A DNA stretch of 50,920 bases, taken from NCBI GenBank assembly GCA_018334695.1, contig JAGXLO010000007.1, positions 1 through 50,920 of the forward strand. The letters are read 5' to 3'. The DNA is from Candidatus Cloacimonadota bacterium. Lineage in GTDB: Bacteria; Cloacimonadota; Cloacimonadia; JGIOTU-2. Within the stretch, counting starts at the first letter, position 1; the number at the start of each line of letters is the position of its first letter. The notes under the pieces were generated by a model. That model saw only the letters and a list, made by a program, of their open reading frames with translations, had not been told where the DNA came from and ran no database searches. Made by a program: the position numbers and the translations under genes. Positions 30,668 to 39,379 of this stretch are shown one piece after another.

Positions 30668-33286
30668 CTATTCTTTTGATAATTCTTGCAACTGTTTTTT
30701 AAAATCTTGATATCTTTTATTGTCTCTGTCTTTCTGAAGTTCTTCATCAATGAATTTGAGCGCTCTGTCGTATTTTTTATGTTCTTTAGCAATATCCACA
30801 AAAAGTTTAACCAGGTGTTGGCTATCTTTGGTAAAGGGAATAGAGCTTTCAATAACTGAAAGTGCAGAATCTGCTTTTCCTGCTTTGGAGAGGGATTGAG
30901 AGGCAAGATAAATCAATTGCTGATTTCCAGGTTCTTTCTCCAGAACAGGTTTTAGTACATTATATGCTTCGTCATACTCGCCATTTGTGTAATATAGTTG
31001 AGCTAAGCTGGGAATAAACCGCTCTTTATTATCCACGAAATCCAATGACTTTTTGAAATACTTAATTGCATCTTTTTCTCTACCTTTTTGATGTAGCACA
31101 TTAGCCATGCTCATAAAATTGGCGCCGTAATTATTCATAAGGCGTTTCATGTTCTTGTCTTTATACAGGTCCTCATTATAAACAGAAGTAAAGTCGAATA
31201 CATTTTCAATATTGTGCTTCAATCTTTTAGCGTCAATTTGGTATTTACCTTTGGTAGAAACCAATCTGTCTGCCATACCTTCACTTTTTAGATATTTATC
31301 AAATCCAACTTTATCTGCAACAGTAACTGCAAAGTAGATGGGGCGTTTTCCATAATTGTCTTTTATAATTTGTAGCACCATTTGATCACGTATATAAAGA
31401 ATATCACCTTCTTTGAAATTCACTACGATACTATCTACGGTAAATGATACATCTCGGGACAACTTAAGAGGTCGCAAATTATCAATTGCTTTATCCGAAA
31501 GATTAATATTAATACCTTCAAAATCTCTAAGCTGCTTTATATACCAGGGGGTATTTAATAGACTAAGATTTGCCACACTAACGTCTTTTCTGATACCTTC
31601 CAGATCTTTTTTGAATTCATAATTTGTCTTTAACATACGTTTGGTCTTGGGTGATAATTCCTTCTTTTCTGAAATGGACTGACCTTTAATTTCTCTGAAT
31701 TTTAAAGTATCCTGTTCCAGCATGTATTCTTCTGCATAGGGATCATAAACTGCCTGAGCATACCATAATGGAAAAGTATCATTGTCACCATTGGTAAATA
31801 TTATCGCATTTTTATCCAGACCGTTCAGAAAGTTCTGACCATATTCAAGAGCCAGCAGTTCTTCACTACGATCATTTTTGTGATAATGTGAAGTCATATT
31901 TACTACCGGTAATAGTATCAGAATTACAAGGGCAATATGTCCAATAATTTTGATCCTTTTGCGGAGGTAACGGATTATTCCTATAGAGCCGATTCCCATC
32001 CAGAAAGCCCAAAGCATGTAAGCTGTCATGAAGAAGTAGGGTCGATCACGCACTTCATCAACTTGTAAATTCATAACCAGTATCATGGCGATACTTGCCA
32101 TAAAGAAAAGGGAAGCGAGATAGATAAAAGAGCGTTTACTCTTTTTAAATTGATAATAAATACCGGATATACCAAGAAATACGGTTATAAATTGAAAAAT
32201 AAAATGTATAGTTTGTTTGGCAAGAGGAATTACATTTGCTATAGTTTCGGCATCAAAAAATTGCCAGCTAAAATAGCGGAAAAAGTGTTTGTTGAATTGA
32301 ACGGCTATTGGAGCTCTTCTTACAAAAAAACTGGTGGGACCGTATTGTTTTCTGAACACATAATCCATAAACCTTTGCCAATTGGAAGGATCTCCCTCAT
32401 TGATAAAGGTATGGGTAGCAGCACGGATGGGTAAGAACAGGTGGGTGCTAAGACCCAGTATAACCATAAATAGGGCAAAAAACCAGACTTTAGTCTGCAC
32501 ATAAGGTTTAAAGTAGTAGATCAAAAGTCCAATCGTGAATAGGGCAAAAATGTATTTACCCAGGCTAGCTCTGTCAAAACTCTTCCCTATAGAATAGAAG
32601 AAGAAATACAGAGCCAGGGCAATAGCGAAATATATAATTACTTTTTTTATAAACTCTTTGTTAAAATCTATAAGCGGATAAGCAATAATAAGTAAAATTG
32701 CCGGAACTATCTGCAGGGTGGTCTGGTGCACACCAAAGCCCAGGAAAAACAGAAAGATTATCAGTAAAAGTAAACCCTGATGGTCAAAGTTTTTTTGTTT
32801 TTCCGTCCAGACCAAGCTTAACCAGATAATGAGAGTAATAAAGAAGGAGAGACCTCCGTAAACCTCAGCTTCTAGGGCATTAACCCAAAATTCGCTGGAA
32901 AAGGCAATAAAGAGAGCACCAATAATTCCAGCCAGATGGGCATAAAACGGTTTCGTTTTCCAGATAGCAACGAGTTTTACAATAGAGAGGTAAACAAATA
33001 GAACACTAAAGGAACTAAAAACAATTGAAAGAAGGCTCACAGATTGAGCATCAGAAAAGCCTAGAGGTAGTAATGTAAAAAACTTACCCAGTATTATGTA
33101 GAAAGGGTTGCCGGGTGGGTGAGGAACACCCAGTATACTACAGCAGGTTATGTATTCTCCGCAATCCCAGAAAGAAAGTGAAGCGGGTTTTGTCATAAAG
33201 TAAATAACAAAGGCGGTAATAAAAAGAACCAATCCAATGAAGAAATTGGTTCTTTTGTTAATTTTAGTTTTAGGGTTTAATTCCAT
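30668..33286 (-). CDS. DUF2723 membrane protein with C-terminal TPRs
   Basis: An integral membrane protein of about 872 residues. The N-terminal DUF2723 part has the signature SLSFWDCGEYITCCS and GVPHPPGNPFY, resembling GT-C glycosyltransferases (protein O-mannosyltransferase-like), followed by roughly ten hydrophobic segments to about residue 470. A soluble region (NGDNDTFPLWYAQ) and several TPR-like helical pairs (YFKKSLDFVD, YDEAYNVLKPVLEKEPGN) fill the C-terminus. The open frame extends upstream to 33373 but that part overlaps the ferredoxin gene; MELNPKTK at 33286 has AGGAA correctly spaced. Sugar donor and acceptor are unknown; a role in glycosylating exported proteins is plausible inference. 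Confidence 0.85.
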   Translation of the reverse strand: MELNPKTKINKRTNFFIGLVLFITAFVIYFMTKPASLSFWDCGEYITCCSILGVPHPPGNPFYIILGKFFTLLPLGFSDAQSVSLLSIVFSSFSVLFVYLSIVKLVAIWKTKPFYAHLAGIIGALFIAFSSEFWVNALEAEVYGGLSFFITLIIWLSLVWTEKQKNFDHQGLLLLIIFLFFLGFGVHQTTLQIVPAILLIIAYPLIDFNKEFIKKVIIYFAIALALYFFFYSIGKSFDRASLGKYIFALFTIGLLIYYFKPYVQTKVWFFALFMVILGLSTHLFLPIRAATHTFINEGDPSNWQRFMDYVFRKQYGPTSFFVRRAPIAVQFNKHFFRYFSWQFFDAETIANVIPLAKQTIHFIFQFITVFLGISGIYYQFKKSKRSFIYLASLFFMASIAMILVMNLQVDEVRDRPYFFMTAYMLWAFWMGIGSIGIIRYLRKRIKIIGHIALVILILLPVVNMTSHYHKNDRSEELLALEYGQNFLNGLDKNAIIFTNGDNDTFPLWYAQAVYDPYAEEYMLEQDTLKFREIKGQSISEKKELSPKTKRMLKTNYEFKKDLEGIRKDVSVANLSLLNTPWYIKQLRDFEGININLSDKAIDNLRPLKLSRDVSFTVDSIVVNFKEGDILYIRDQMVLQIIKDNYGKRPIYFAVTVADKVGFDKYLKSEGMADRLVSTKGKYQIDAKRLKHNIENVFDFTSVYNEDLYKDKNMKRLMNNYGANFMSMANVLHQKGREKDAIKYFKKSLDFVDNKERFIPSLAQLYYTNGEYDEAYNVLKPVLEKEPGNQQLIYLASQSLSKAGKADSALSVIESSIPFTKDSQHLVKLFVDIAKEHKKYDRALKFIDEELQKDRDNKRYQDFKKQLQELSKE

Positions 33287-33299
33287 TTTTAATTCCTGA

Positions 33300-33491
33300 T
33301 TACATAGCTTGAGTTCGTTGTGATTCATTCCCTTTGATTGCTTCCAGAGGACATTGTGAACTACATGCGCCACATTCTATACAATCATCAGTGATAATAT
33401 ACTGTGCATCATCTTCAACGATTGCTTCCTCCGGGCAGATCTCTACACAAGCACCACATTTGATACAATCAGATGTAATTATGAAACTCAT
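33300..33491 (-). CDS. 2[4Fe-4S] ferredoxin
   Basis: A 63-residue bacterial-type ferredoxin carrying low-potential electrons in anaerobic metabolism. Two classic clusters are seen: CIKCGACVEICPEEAI and CIECGACSSQCPLEAI. Length is typical of clostridial ferredoxins. It is cotranscribed between frr and the DUF2723 gene, with 5 bases to frr. Confidence 0.95.
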   Translation of the reverse strand: MSFIITSDCIKCGACVEICPEEAIVEDDAQYIITDDCIECGACSSQCPLEAIKGNESQRTQAM

Positions 33492-33496
33492 AGTAT

Positions 33497-34057
33497 TTAA
33501 ATCTCCATTATTTCTTTTTCTTTTTTGTTAATAAGCTTGTCGATTTTGTCTGTGAACTCGTCTGTAATATCTTGCATTTCTTCATATGCTATATGAGCGT
33601 TATCTTCTGAAATTTCACTTTCTTTTTCCATTCTCTTTATCTCATCATTGTATTCTCTGCGACTATTTCTAACTGCAATTTTAGCTTCTTCTCCCAAATT
33701 TTTTACTTTTGTCACTAATTCTTTGCGTCTTTCTTCAGTCAGAGAAGGAAAAACAAGTCGTATTACTTTACCGTCATTTTGGGGAGTAATACCCACATCG
33801 GATGCCAATATTGCTTTTTCAATTTTGTCCAGCATATTCTCTTCCCAGGGTCTTATCATAATCATTCGAGGTTCGGGTTTAGACAGTGAGCCTATATGCT
33901 TTAAGGGAGTCTCTTGTCCATAATAATCAACTTTAATATCATCTAATAAAGCCAGATTGGCTTTTCCTGTACGAATTTTTACTAATTTGCTTTTTAGAGC
34001 CTTGATAGCCTTAGACATATCATCTTCAGCCATCTCGTAAATAGTTTTTAAATCCAT
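33497..34057 (-). CDS. frr: Ribosome recycling factor
   Basis: A 186-residue protein of family length, which splits post-termination ribosomes with EF-G. Conserved segments include VKIRTGKANLALLD, DYYGQETPL, IMIRPWE, VRLVFPSLTEERRKEL (as VIRLVFPSLTEE) and KNLGEEAKIAVRNSRR. Order tsf-pyrH-frr is the standard bacterial cluster. Confidence 0.97.
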   Translation of the reverse strand: MDLKTIYEMAEDDMSKAIKALKSKLVKIRTGKANLALLDDIKVDYYGQETPLKHIGSLSKPEPRMIMIRPWEENMLDKIEKAILASDVGITPQNDGKVIRLVFPSLTEERRKELVTKVKNLGEEAKIAVRNSRREYNDEIKRMEKESEISEDNAHIAYEEMQDITDEFTDKIDKLINKKEKEIMEI

Positions 34058-34101
34058 ATTTGATACCCTACAATTCTTTTGGTTAACAAAGGGTTAACTT
34101 A

Positions 34102-34806
34102 TTAGGAAATTGTACTGCCAAAATCATTCTCTTTTACTGCTCTACTAATATTCTCTTTGTTTTTGATGTTAAACACTTTTATAGGAAGCTGGTTTTTCTT
34201 GGCTAAAGCAATAGCAGTTAAGTCCATAACTTGCAGGTCTAATTCCATATATTTATCATAAGAAATGTTATTGAAGAGATGAGCACTGGAGTCCTTAACC
34301 GGATCTTTATCATAGATTCCTTCAACTTTGGTTCCCTTCAAAACCATATCGGCTTCAACTTCCAGAGCTCGCAGCACTGCAGTTGTATCAGTTGTGAAAT
34401 AGGGATTACCTGTACCACCGGCAAATATTAAAATCTTTTTTTCAGATAGAGCTCTTTTTGCAGAAAGATGATCAAATTCTTTTCCTATAGAGCCGCATTT
34501 GATTGAAGTAAATATTTCTGATGCTTCGTTTAAATGCATTAATTTATCATTCAGGGCAATTGAATTCTGCAAGGTGCCCAGCATACCTATATTATCCGCA
34601 TTAACTCTATTCATGTTTTCAGCGGCTCTAGCAGCTCCACGAAAGAAATTTCCTGCACCAATAACAATCCCAACCTCATAATTATTTTGAGTCAACTTGA
34701 CTATTTCTTCAGCAAGTTCTGTAATAACCTCATCAGATATTCCAAAGGCTTTTACTCCCTGCAGGACTTCACCACTGAGTTTGAGAATAATGCGATTATT
34801 CTGCAC
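34102..34806 (-). CDS. pyrH: UMP kinase
   Basis: A 234-residue hexameric bacterial UMP kinase of the amino-acid-kinase fold, making UDP for pyrimidine nucleotide synthesis. KLSGEVLQG at the N-terminus, GAGNFFRG, FAGGTGNPYFTTDTTA and the metal/UMP loop KGTKVEGIYDKDP are intact. It starts with GTG at 34806 and overlaps the end of tsf by 11 bases. Confidence 0.96.
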   Translation of the reverse strand: MQNNRIILKLSGEVLQGVKAFGISDEVITELAEEIVKLTQNNYEVGIVIGAGNFFRGAARAAENMNRVNADNIGMLGTLQNSIALNDKLMHLNEASEIFTSIKCGSIGKEFDHLSAKRALSEKKILIFAGGTGNPYFTTDTTAVLRALEVEADMVLKGTKVEGIYDKDPVKDSSAHLFNNISYDKYMELDLQVMDLTAIALAKKNQLPIKVFNIKNKENISRAVKENDFGSTIS

Positions 34807-35401
34807 TTTGTTCGCCGATTTTATATCTTGTATATCTATTTATATAAATATTTTCACCAAAACTCATCACAGCATCATTTATAAGTTGTTCTACTTTAAT
34901 ATCTTCGTTCATAACAAGCGGTTGTTTCAATAGGCAATTCTCTTCATAGAATTTGTTTAATCTACCATCTACTATCTTATCAATTATTTTTTCTGGTTTT
35001 CCGGCTGCTTCAGCTTGTTCCTGGTATATCCGTTTTTCTTTTTTGATAATTTCTTCATCAAGATCATCTTCCGACAAAGCAAGGGGATCAGTAGCAGCAA
35101 TATGCATAGCTATTTTCTTTGCCAGCTCTTCAAACTTATCATTACGAGCGACAAAATCGGTTTCACAGCTAAGTTCTAAGAGCACACCCAGTTTAGCACC
35201 GGGGTGAATGTAAGAATAAATTATTCCTTCAGAAGCCTCTCTTTCTGCTTTCTTTTCTGCTTTTGCAATACCTTTTGTGCGAAGTATATCTACAGCTTTA
35301 TCCATATCACCATCGGCTTCTTTTAGGGCTTTTTTGCAATCCATTAAACCTACGTTTGTTCTATCTCTTAATTTTTTTATATCTTGTACTGTAATTTCCA
35401 T
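34796..35401 (-). CDS. tsf: Translation elongation factor Ts (short form)
   Basis: A 201-residue nucleotide exchange factor for EF-Tu. The N-terminal UBA-like part has LRDRTNVGLMDCKKAL, and the core shows TDFVARNDKFEEL. It is much shorter than E. coli EF-Ts (about 283) and similar to the Thermus-type short form with one core subdomain. Its 3' end is shared with pyrH over 11 bases. Confidence 0.95.
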   Translation of the reverse strand: MEITVQDIKKLRDRTNVGLMDCKKALKEADGDMDKAVDILRTKGIAKAEKKAEREASEGIIYSYIHPGAKLGVLLELSCETDFVARNDKFEELAKKIAMHIAATDPLALSEDDLDEEIIKKEKRIYQEQAEAAGKPEKIIDKIVDGRLNKFYEENCLLKQPLVMNEDIKVEQLINDAVMSFGENIYINRYTRYKIGEQSAE

Positions 35402-35417
35402 GACTTAACTCCGTAAA

Positions 35418-36437
35418 TTATTTTTGATGAACGAGGCCCATATGTATCTTTAAGCCTCTTTTTGAGGAAAATTCTTTTCCACAAATTTCACAGGCAAATT
35501 TATCATCATCTTGTTTCTTTTCTTTGCTCTTTTTAGATTTTTCTTCTGTTTTTTCTTTTTTCTTTGGTTTCTTTTTCTTGTCAGTTTCTGCTTTTTTTGT
35601 CTCTTTCTCAGCTTTCTTTTTCTCAGTCTTCTTTTTAGTTTCTTTTTCCTTTTCTTCTTCCGCAGCGGCTTCTTCTTGTTTCTCTGCTTCTTCTTTCGTC
35701 TCAGGTTTTTCTTCTGCTTTCTCAGCTCCTTCTACATCTTTTCCTTCTGAGGACAATCCTTTTCCTTCCAGAACAGCATCAGCCAGAAGATCTGTGATCA
35801 GATTAACCGATTTCATTGCATCGTCATTTCCGGGAATCGGAAAATCAATATTATCCGGATCACTATTAGAATCTACAATAGCCACGATGGGAACATCAAG
35901 TTTATTTGCTTCTTTTACAGCGATCTCTTCATTATTGGTGTCTGTAATAATCAAAGCACCCGGATAGCTATCCATATCTCTGATTCCACCCAGAATACTC
36001 ATAATCTTGTCATATTTGCGTTCCATCTTAAGAATTTCCAGCTTGGTGTACTTTTCTATCTCGCCAGATTCCTGCATCTGTTCGAATTCATCCAGATACT
36101 TGATGCTTTTACGTATGGTGTGCATATTGGTTAATGTACCACCGTACCAACGCTTTGCAATATAATATTCTCCGCATTTTTTAGCAGCGTTTAACACGCC
36201 GTCGCAGGATTGCTTTTTGGTTCCCACAAAAAGAAGACGCTTACCATTTGCAGCTAATTCTCTTACAAAGTAGTAAGCCTGATTAATTGCTTCCAGGGTT
36301 TGTTTAAGATCAATTATATGAATCCCATTTCGTTGCATGAAAATATATTTTTCCATTTTGGGATTCCAGCTACTGGTTTGATGACCAAAGTGAACTCCGG
36401 CCTCCAGTAACTTTTTCATGTTAGTTACACTCATCAT
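35418..36437 (-). CDS. rpsB: 30S ribosomal protein S2 with Lys/Glu-rich tail and C2H2 zinc finger
   Basis: Residues about 1-228 are a normal S2 (EAGVHFGHQTSSWNPKM, YIAKRWYGGTLTN, PGALIITDT, IDFPIPGNDDA). Then come about 85 residues of Lys/Glu/Ala-rich linker (229-312), and residues 313-339 form a classic C2H2 finger with ligands C316, C319, H332 and H337 (CEICGKEFSSKRGLKIHMG). The tail makes the protein 339 residues against about 230-260 usually. The S2 core frame runs unbroken through linker and finger to the stop, so this is a true fusion. The next gene, tsf, starts 16 bases after the stop. Start is one of two adjacent ATGs after GGAGG. Confidence 0.95.
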   Translation of the reverse strand: MMSVTNMKKLLEAGVHFGHQTSSWNPKMEKYIFMQRNGIHIIDLKQTLEAINQAYYFVRELAANGKRLLFVGTKKQSCDGVLNAAKKCGEYYIAKRWYGGTLTNMHTIRKSIKYLDEFEQMQESGEIEKYTKLEILKMERKYDKIMSILGGIRDMDSYPGALIITDTNNEEIAVKEANKLDVPIVAIVDSNSDPDNIDFPIPGNDDAMKSVNLITDLLADAVLEGKGLSSEGKDVEGAEKAEEKPETKEEAEKQEEAAAEEEKEKETKKKTEKKKAEKETKKAETDKKKKPKKKEKTEEKSKKSKEKKQDDDKFACEICGKEFSSKRGLKIHMGLVHQK

Positions 36438-36535
36438 GTTCCTCCAACGGTTATTATTTCTAACTCAATCAAAGCTGCGAGAATCCGCGTTAAGCGGACA
36501 CCGTTAACAACTCCTGAGCTAGTTGGTTGAAAAAA
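36438..36535 (-). promoter_or_regulatory. Possible structured leader of rpsB
   Basis: The 98 bases between rpsI and rpsB contain a hairpin TCCGC-TTAAC-GCGGA and flanking complementary segments, without a T-run. This could be an S2 autoregulatory leader; the sequence alone does not prove it. Confidence 0.3.
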
Positions 36536-36922
36536 TTATCTTTTAGAATGTTGAAAGCCGCGTCTTGCTTTCTTTCGTCCGTATTTCTTTCTCTCTTTTA
36601 CACGGGCATCACGGGTAAGAAGTCCATTCTTTTTTAAGACTCCTCTTAAATCAGGATCATATTCCAAAAGAGCTCTGCTAATTCCAAGTGCAATGGCGTC
36701 TGCCTGTCCGGCTAATCCACCACCATTCACATTTACAAATAAGTCAAAATTTCCGGAAGCATCAATAAGCTTGAAAGGTTTTTCAACTTTTATTTCCAGA
36801 GCTTCTCTTTGTAGATAATCCTTCATGTTTCTATCATTTACTAGACGTTTACCTGTGCCTTTTGAAAGACGGACACGTGCAACAGCGCTTTTTCTGCGTC
36901 CAACAGCCTCAAAATATTGCAT
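36536..36922 (-). CDS. rpsI: 30S ribosomal protein S9
   Basis: A 128-residue protein at family length. N-terminal [17 protein letters not shown], central [19 protein letters not shown], and the conserved basic C-terminus [13 protein letters not shown] that reaches the P-site tRNA are all present. It follows rplM in the standard order, with AGGAG before the ATG. Confidence 0.98.
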   Translation of the reverse strand: MQYFEAVGRRKSAVARVRLSKGTGKRLVNDRNMKDYLQREALEIKVEKPFKLIDASGNFDLFVNVNGGGLAGQADAIALGISRALLEYDPDLRGVLKKNGLLTRDARVKERKKYGRKKARRGFQHSKR

Positions 36923-36957
36923 TAATTATCTCCTAATAATTTGAAATTATATTTTAT

Positions 36958-37386
36958 CTATAATTCTAGTTTCTCGGGTTGCTGAGCAATATGATTATGC
37001 TCTTTACCCACAAACAATTTCAGACGTCTCATCATATCTTTTCTATGCTTGGTACGGGGCAACATACCCTTTACGGCATGAGTCAAAATATCTACTGGAG
37101 AATCACCTTTGACCTGTTTGTAGGTTTTAGTCTTCAATCCACCGGGATATCCGGAAAAAGTTTTATAAATCTTTTCTTCCTGTTTATTACCGGTAGTAAT
37201 TATTTTATCAATATTTATAACCACTACATAATCGCCCATATCAAGATGGGGAGTGTATGCAGGTTTGTGCTTGCCCGATAAAATTCGGGCAATCTCGGTA
37301 GCAAGTCTTCCCAGAACTTTATCTTCTGCGTCAACTAAGTACCAATCATGTTTTATATCTTCTTTCTTAGGGAAAAAAGTTTTCAT
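36958..37386 (-). CDS. rplM: 50S ribosomal protein L13
   Basis: About 142 residues, normal for L13. WYLVDAEDKVLGRLATEIARIL, DYVVVINIDKI and GMLPRTKHRKDMMRRLK match the family. A TTG precedes the ATG at 37386 in frame; the ATG is better spaced from AGGAG and is preferred. First gene of the rplM-rpsI-rpsB-tsf-pyrH-frr unit. Confidence 0.97.
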   Translation of the reverse strand: MKTFFPKKEDIKHDWYLVDAEDKVLGRLATEIARILSGKHKPAYTPHLDMGDYVVVINIDKIITTGNKQEEKIYKTFSGYPGGLKTKTYKQVKGDSPVDILTHAVKGMLPRTKHRKDMMRRLKLFVGKEHNHIAQQPEKLEL

Positions 37387-37447
37387 CAAATCTCCTTAAA
37401 ATATATGCAAATAATTTCAAAATCTATCCAAAGAAATGTTGTAGTCA

Positions 37448-37476
37448 CTTAATTTTAGACCCAAAATCCTTGTCAA
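37448..37476 (-). promoter_or_regulatory. Candidate promoter of rplM unit
   Basis: TTGACA at 37476-37471 on the minus strand, about 85 bases before the rplM ATG; ATTAAG sits 17 bases on as a weak -10. Confidence 0.35.
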
Positions 37477-37523
37477 GTTTCACTCATTAAATTACATGAT
37501 TTTGCCTTGAGGTTTTATTCTAC

Positions 37524-37553
37524 TTGACAACAATAACACCTGTAGACTACAGA
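37524..37553 (+). promoter_or_regulatory. Candidate promoter of secreted-protein pair
   Basis: TTGACA at 37524-37529 and TACAGA at 37548-37553 (18-base spacer), 25 bases before the ATG of the beta-helix gene. It is divergent from the rplM promoter. Confidence 0.4.
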
Positions 37554-37578
37554 TAAATAAAAATAAAAGGAGTTCAAT

Positions 37579-39324
37579 ATGAAAAAAATTTCATTATCTA
37601 TTTTATTTTTGTTTGCGCTTGTTTCTAGCAATTTATTAGCCATAGAGGTTTCCGGCAATCAGTCTGGTACATGGTCAGCTGCCAATAACCCTTACGAAAT
37701 AACAGGTGATATTACAGTCCCTTCAGGTGATCTTTTGCAAGTAGAACCAGGAGTAGAAGCCTACAGCCAGGGTAACTATAAAATTACTGTTCTAGGTTAT
37801 GTTTTAGCAAACGGCTCACAAGCGGATTCAATCTTATTTACTACTGATGTAGGCACAGCCTCTTGGGGTGGCATCAGGCTGGAAAATGAAACCGAACAAA
37901 GCAGTTTTTCCTACTGCTATATATCCAATACTGATGATATTAACGACTATGGAATTCAGGCTGTTGCCTCTCCCGTAACAATACAGAATTGCACATTGGA
38001 TAATCACAAAAAAGCAGTAAGTTTCTCCGGTCTTTCCACAGACGATCCACCCTACATGGAAATGTCCGACTCCAAAATTTTGAATTGCGAACAAAATGGT
38101 ATTATAATTATCGATAACTCCAATGCACTTGTAGATAACTGCGAGTTTACCCAATGTGGTCTGGGAGCTCAATATAGAGGTGCAATTCAGCTCTCCCTGC
38201 AAAGTTCTGCGCACAATTGCAGTCCAACCCTTACAAACAATGATATTCACAATAATGGGAAACAGGGTATAATATTGGGAAATATGTTTAACTACGATGA
38301 AATGGCTCCCACAGTAGAGAACAACGAAGTTTACAACAATCTAACAGGTATCTATCTCTATAATGCAAAAGGAACTTATCACCAAAACCACATACATGAT
38401 AACTACATTCCCAATGATCCTAACAGCGGAGCTGGTTTCATGATTTATGGCTCTGGAGCTTATGGAATTTTTACAGAAAATCACGTTCACCACAACTACA
38501 CGGGATTTTTTATAGACGAAGGTGCTAGTTCCAATCTGGGCAATTTGAATAACGGTACAAATACAGACGATGGCTGGAATATGATTCATGACAATGTGTT
38601 CTTCGATGGCACAGTCTTTAGTGTGGTTAATAACAGTTCAGAAGATATTATGGCAGAAAATAATGTTTGGGACCATATTGCTTCTCATGATTCCACCATT
38701 GTGGACGGAAATGATGATTCTGCTTACGGTATTGTGGATCATGAGCCATATCTTCCACCTTTCCCGGCTCCGGATTCCAGTTGCTGTTATTACGAAAACG
38801 GAGAAATAACATTCATTGAACCCTCTGCACCAACTTATGTTTCTATTGATTCGGTTTTTGTTGAAATAACTGCTTTTGGTTATACCAACTTCTGGTGGCT
38901 GCAATTTACTCCGAACTGTACATTACTTCTGGATATGCTGGCACCTGCAACTTATACGGCAGAAGTTGCCTATCTTTATGAAACAGGCAATCTTTCATCC
39001 AGCTTTTTCTTTGATTTTGTCCTGCCACAATCCGCATCTATCAATCCCGAAAATAATTTTACTACCATATCACCTAATCCTTTTCTCAAAACCACCAAAA
39101 TTTCTTTAGCACAACAATCTACAACTTACGATGTTGCCATTGAAATCTATAATATCAAAGGTCAAAGAGTAAAGTGTCTCCCTGTCTCACAATCACAAAG
39201 TCAAAAAATCTTTGCCTTATGGGATGGAAAAGACAGTAATGGAGTTGAACAAAAATCCGGAATATATTTTTGTAAGATCCAATCTAAAAATCAAATTATA
39301 TACAGAAAACTCATAAAATGGTAG
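37579..39324 (+). CDS. Secreted right-handed beta-helix protein with type-IX-like C-terminal domain
   Basis: A 581-residue protein. A signal peptide spans residues 1-21 (ISLSILFLFALVSSNLLA). From about 40 to 390 it shows parallel beta-helix repeats with Asn ladders (QNCTLDNHK, LVDNCEFTQCG, LTNNDIHNNGKQGI, VENNEVYNNLTGIYL), as in NosD/pectin-lyase folds. The last 85 residues are a FlgD-Ig-like/sorting-type domain starting ISPNPFLKTTKIS, continuing IEIYNIKGQRV and WDGKDSNGVEQKSGIY, and ending in RKLIKW. Such domains are typical of type IX cargo in FCB bacteria. AAGGAG precedes the ATG. Ligand or enzymatic activity is unknown. Confidence 0.88.
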   Translation: MKKISLSILFLFALVSSNLLAIEVSGNQSGTWSAANNPYEITGDITVPSGDLLQVEPGVEAYSQGNYKITVLGYVLANGSQADSILFTTDVGTASWGGIRLENETEQSSFSYCYISNTDDINDYGIQAVASPVTIQNCTLDNHKKAVSFSGLSTDDPPYMEMSDSKILNCEQNGIIIIDNSNALVDNCEFTQCGLGAQYRGAIQLSLQSSAHNCSPTLTNNDIHNNGKQGIILGNMFNYDEMAPTVENNEVYNNLTGIYLYNAKGTYHQNHIHDNYIPNDPNSGAGFMIYGSGAYGIFTENHVHHNYTGFFIDEGASSNLGNLNNGTNTDDGWNMIHDNVFFDGTVFSVVNNSSEDIMAENNVWDHIASHDSTIVDGNDDSAYGIVDHEPYLPPFPAPDSSCCYYENGEITFIEPSAPTYVSIDSVFVEITAFGYTNFWWLQFTPNCTLLLDMLAPATYTAEVAYLYETGNLSSSFFFDFVLPQSASINPENNFTTISPNPFLKTTKISLAQQSTTYDVAIEIYNIKGQRVKCLPVSQSQSQKIFALWDGKDSNGVEQKSGIYFCKIQSKNQIIYRKLIKW

Positions 39325-39379
39325 AGATGTAATTAGAAAAAAATAATTTTAAACTAAATAAAAACTTATTGGAGTAGTT

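Noticed and set aside
30565-30906. 113-residue minus-strand frame upstream of secA
   Set aside because: It overlaps the TPR end of the DUF2723 gene in another frame, crosses the hairpin before secA, and shows no family-like sequence.
33287-33373. Upstream start for the DUF2723 gene
   Set aside because: The extension overlaps the ferredoxin coding end and lacks a ribosome binding site, while MELNPKTK has one.
35511-35967. Plus-strand frames rich in Phe/Ser/Leu opposite rpsB
   Set aside because: They are the antisense of the Lys/Glu-rich S2 linker; composition explains them.
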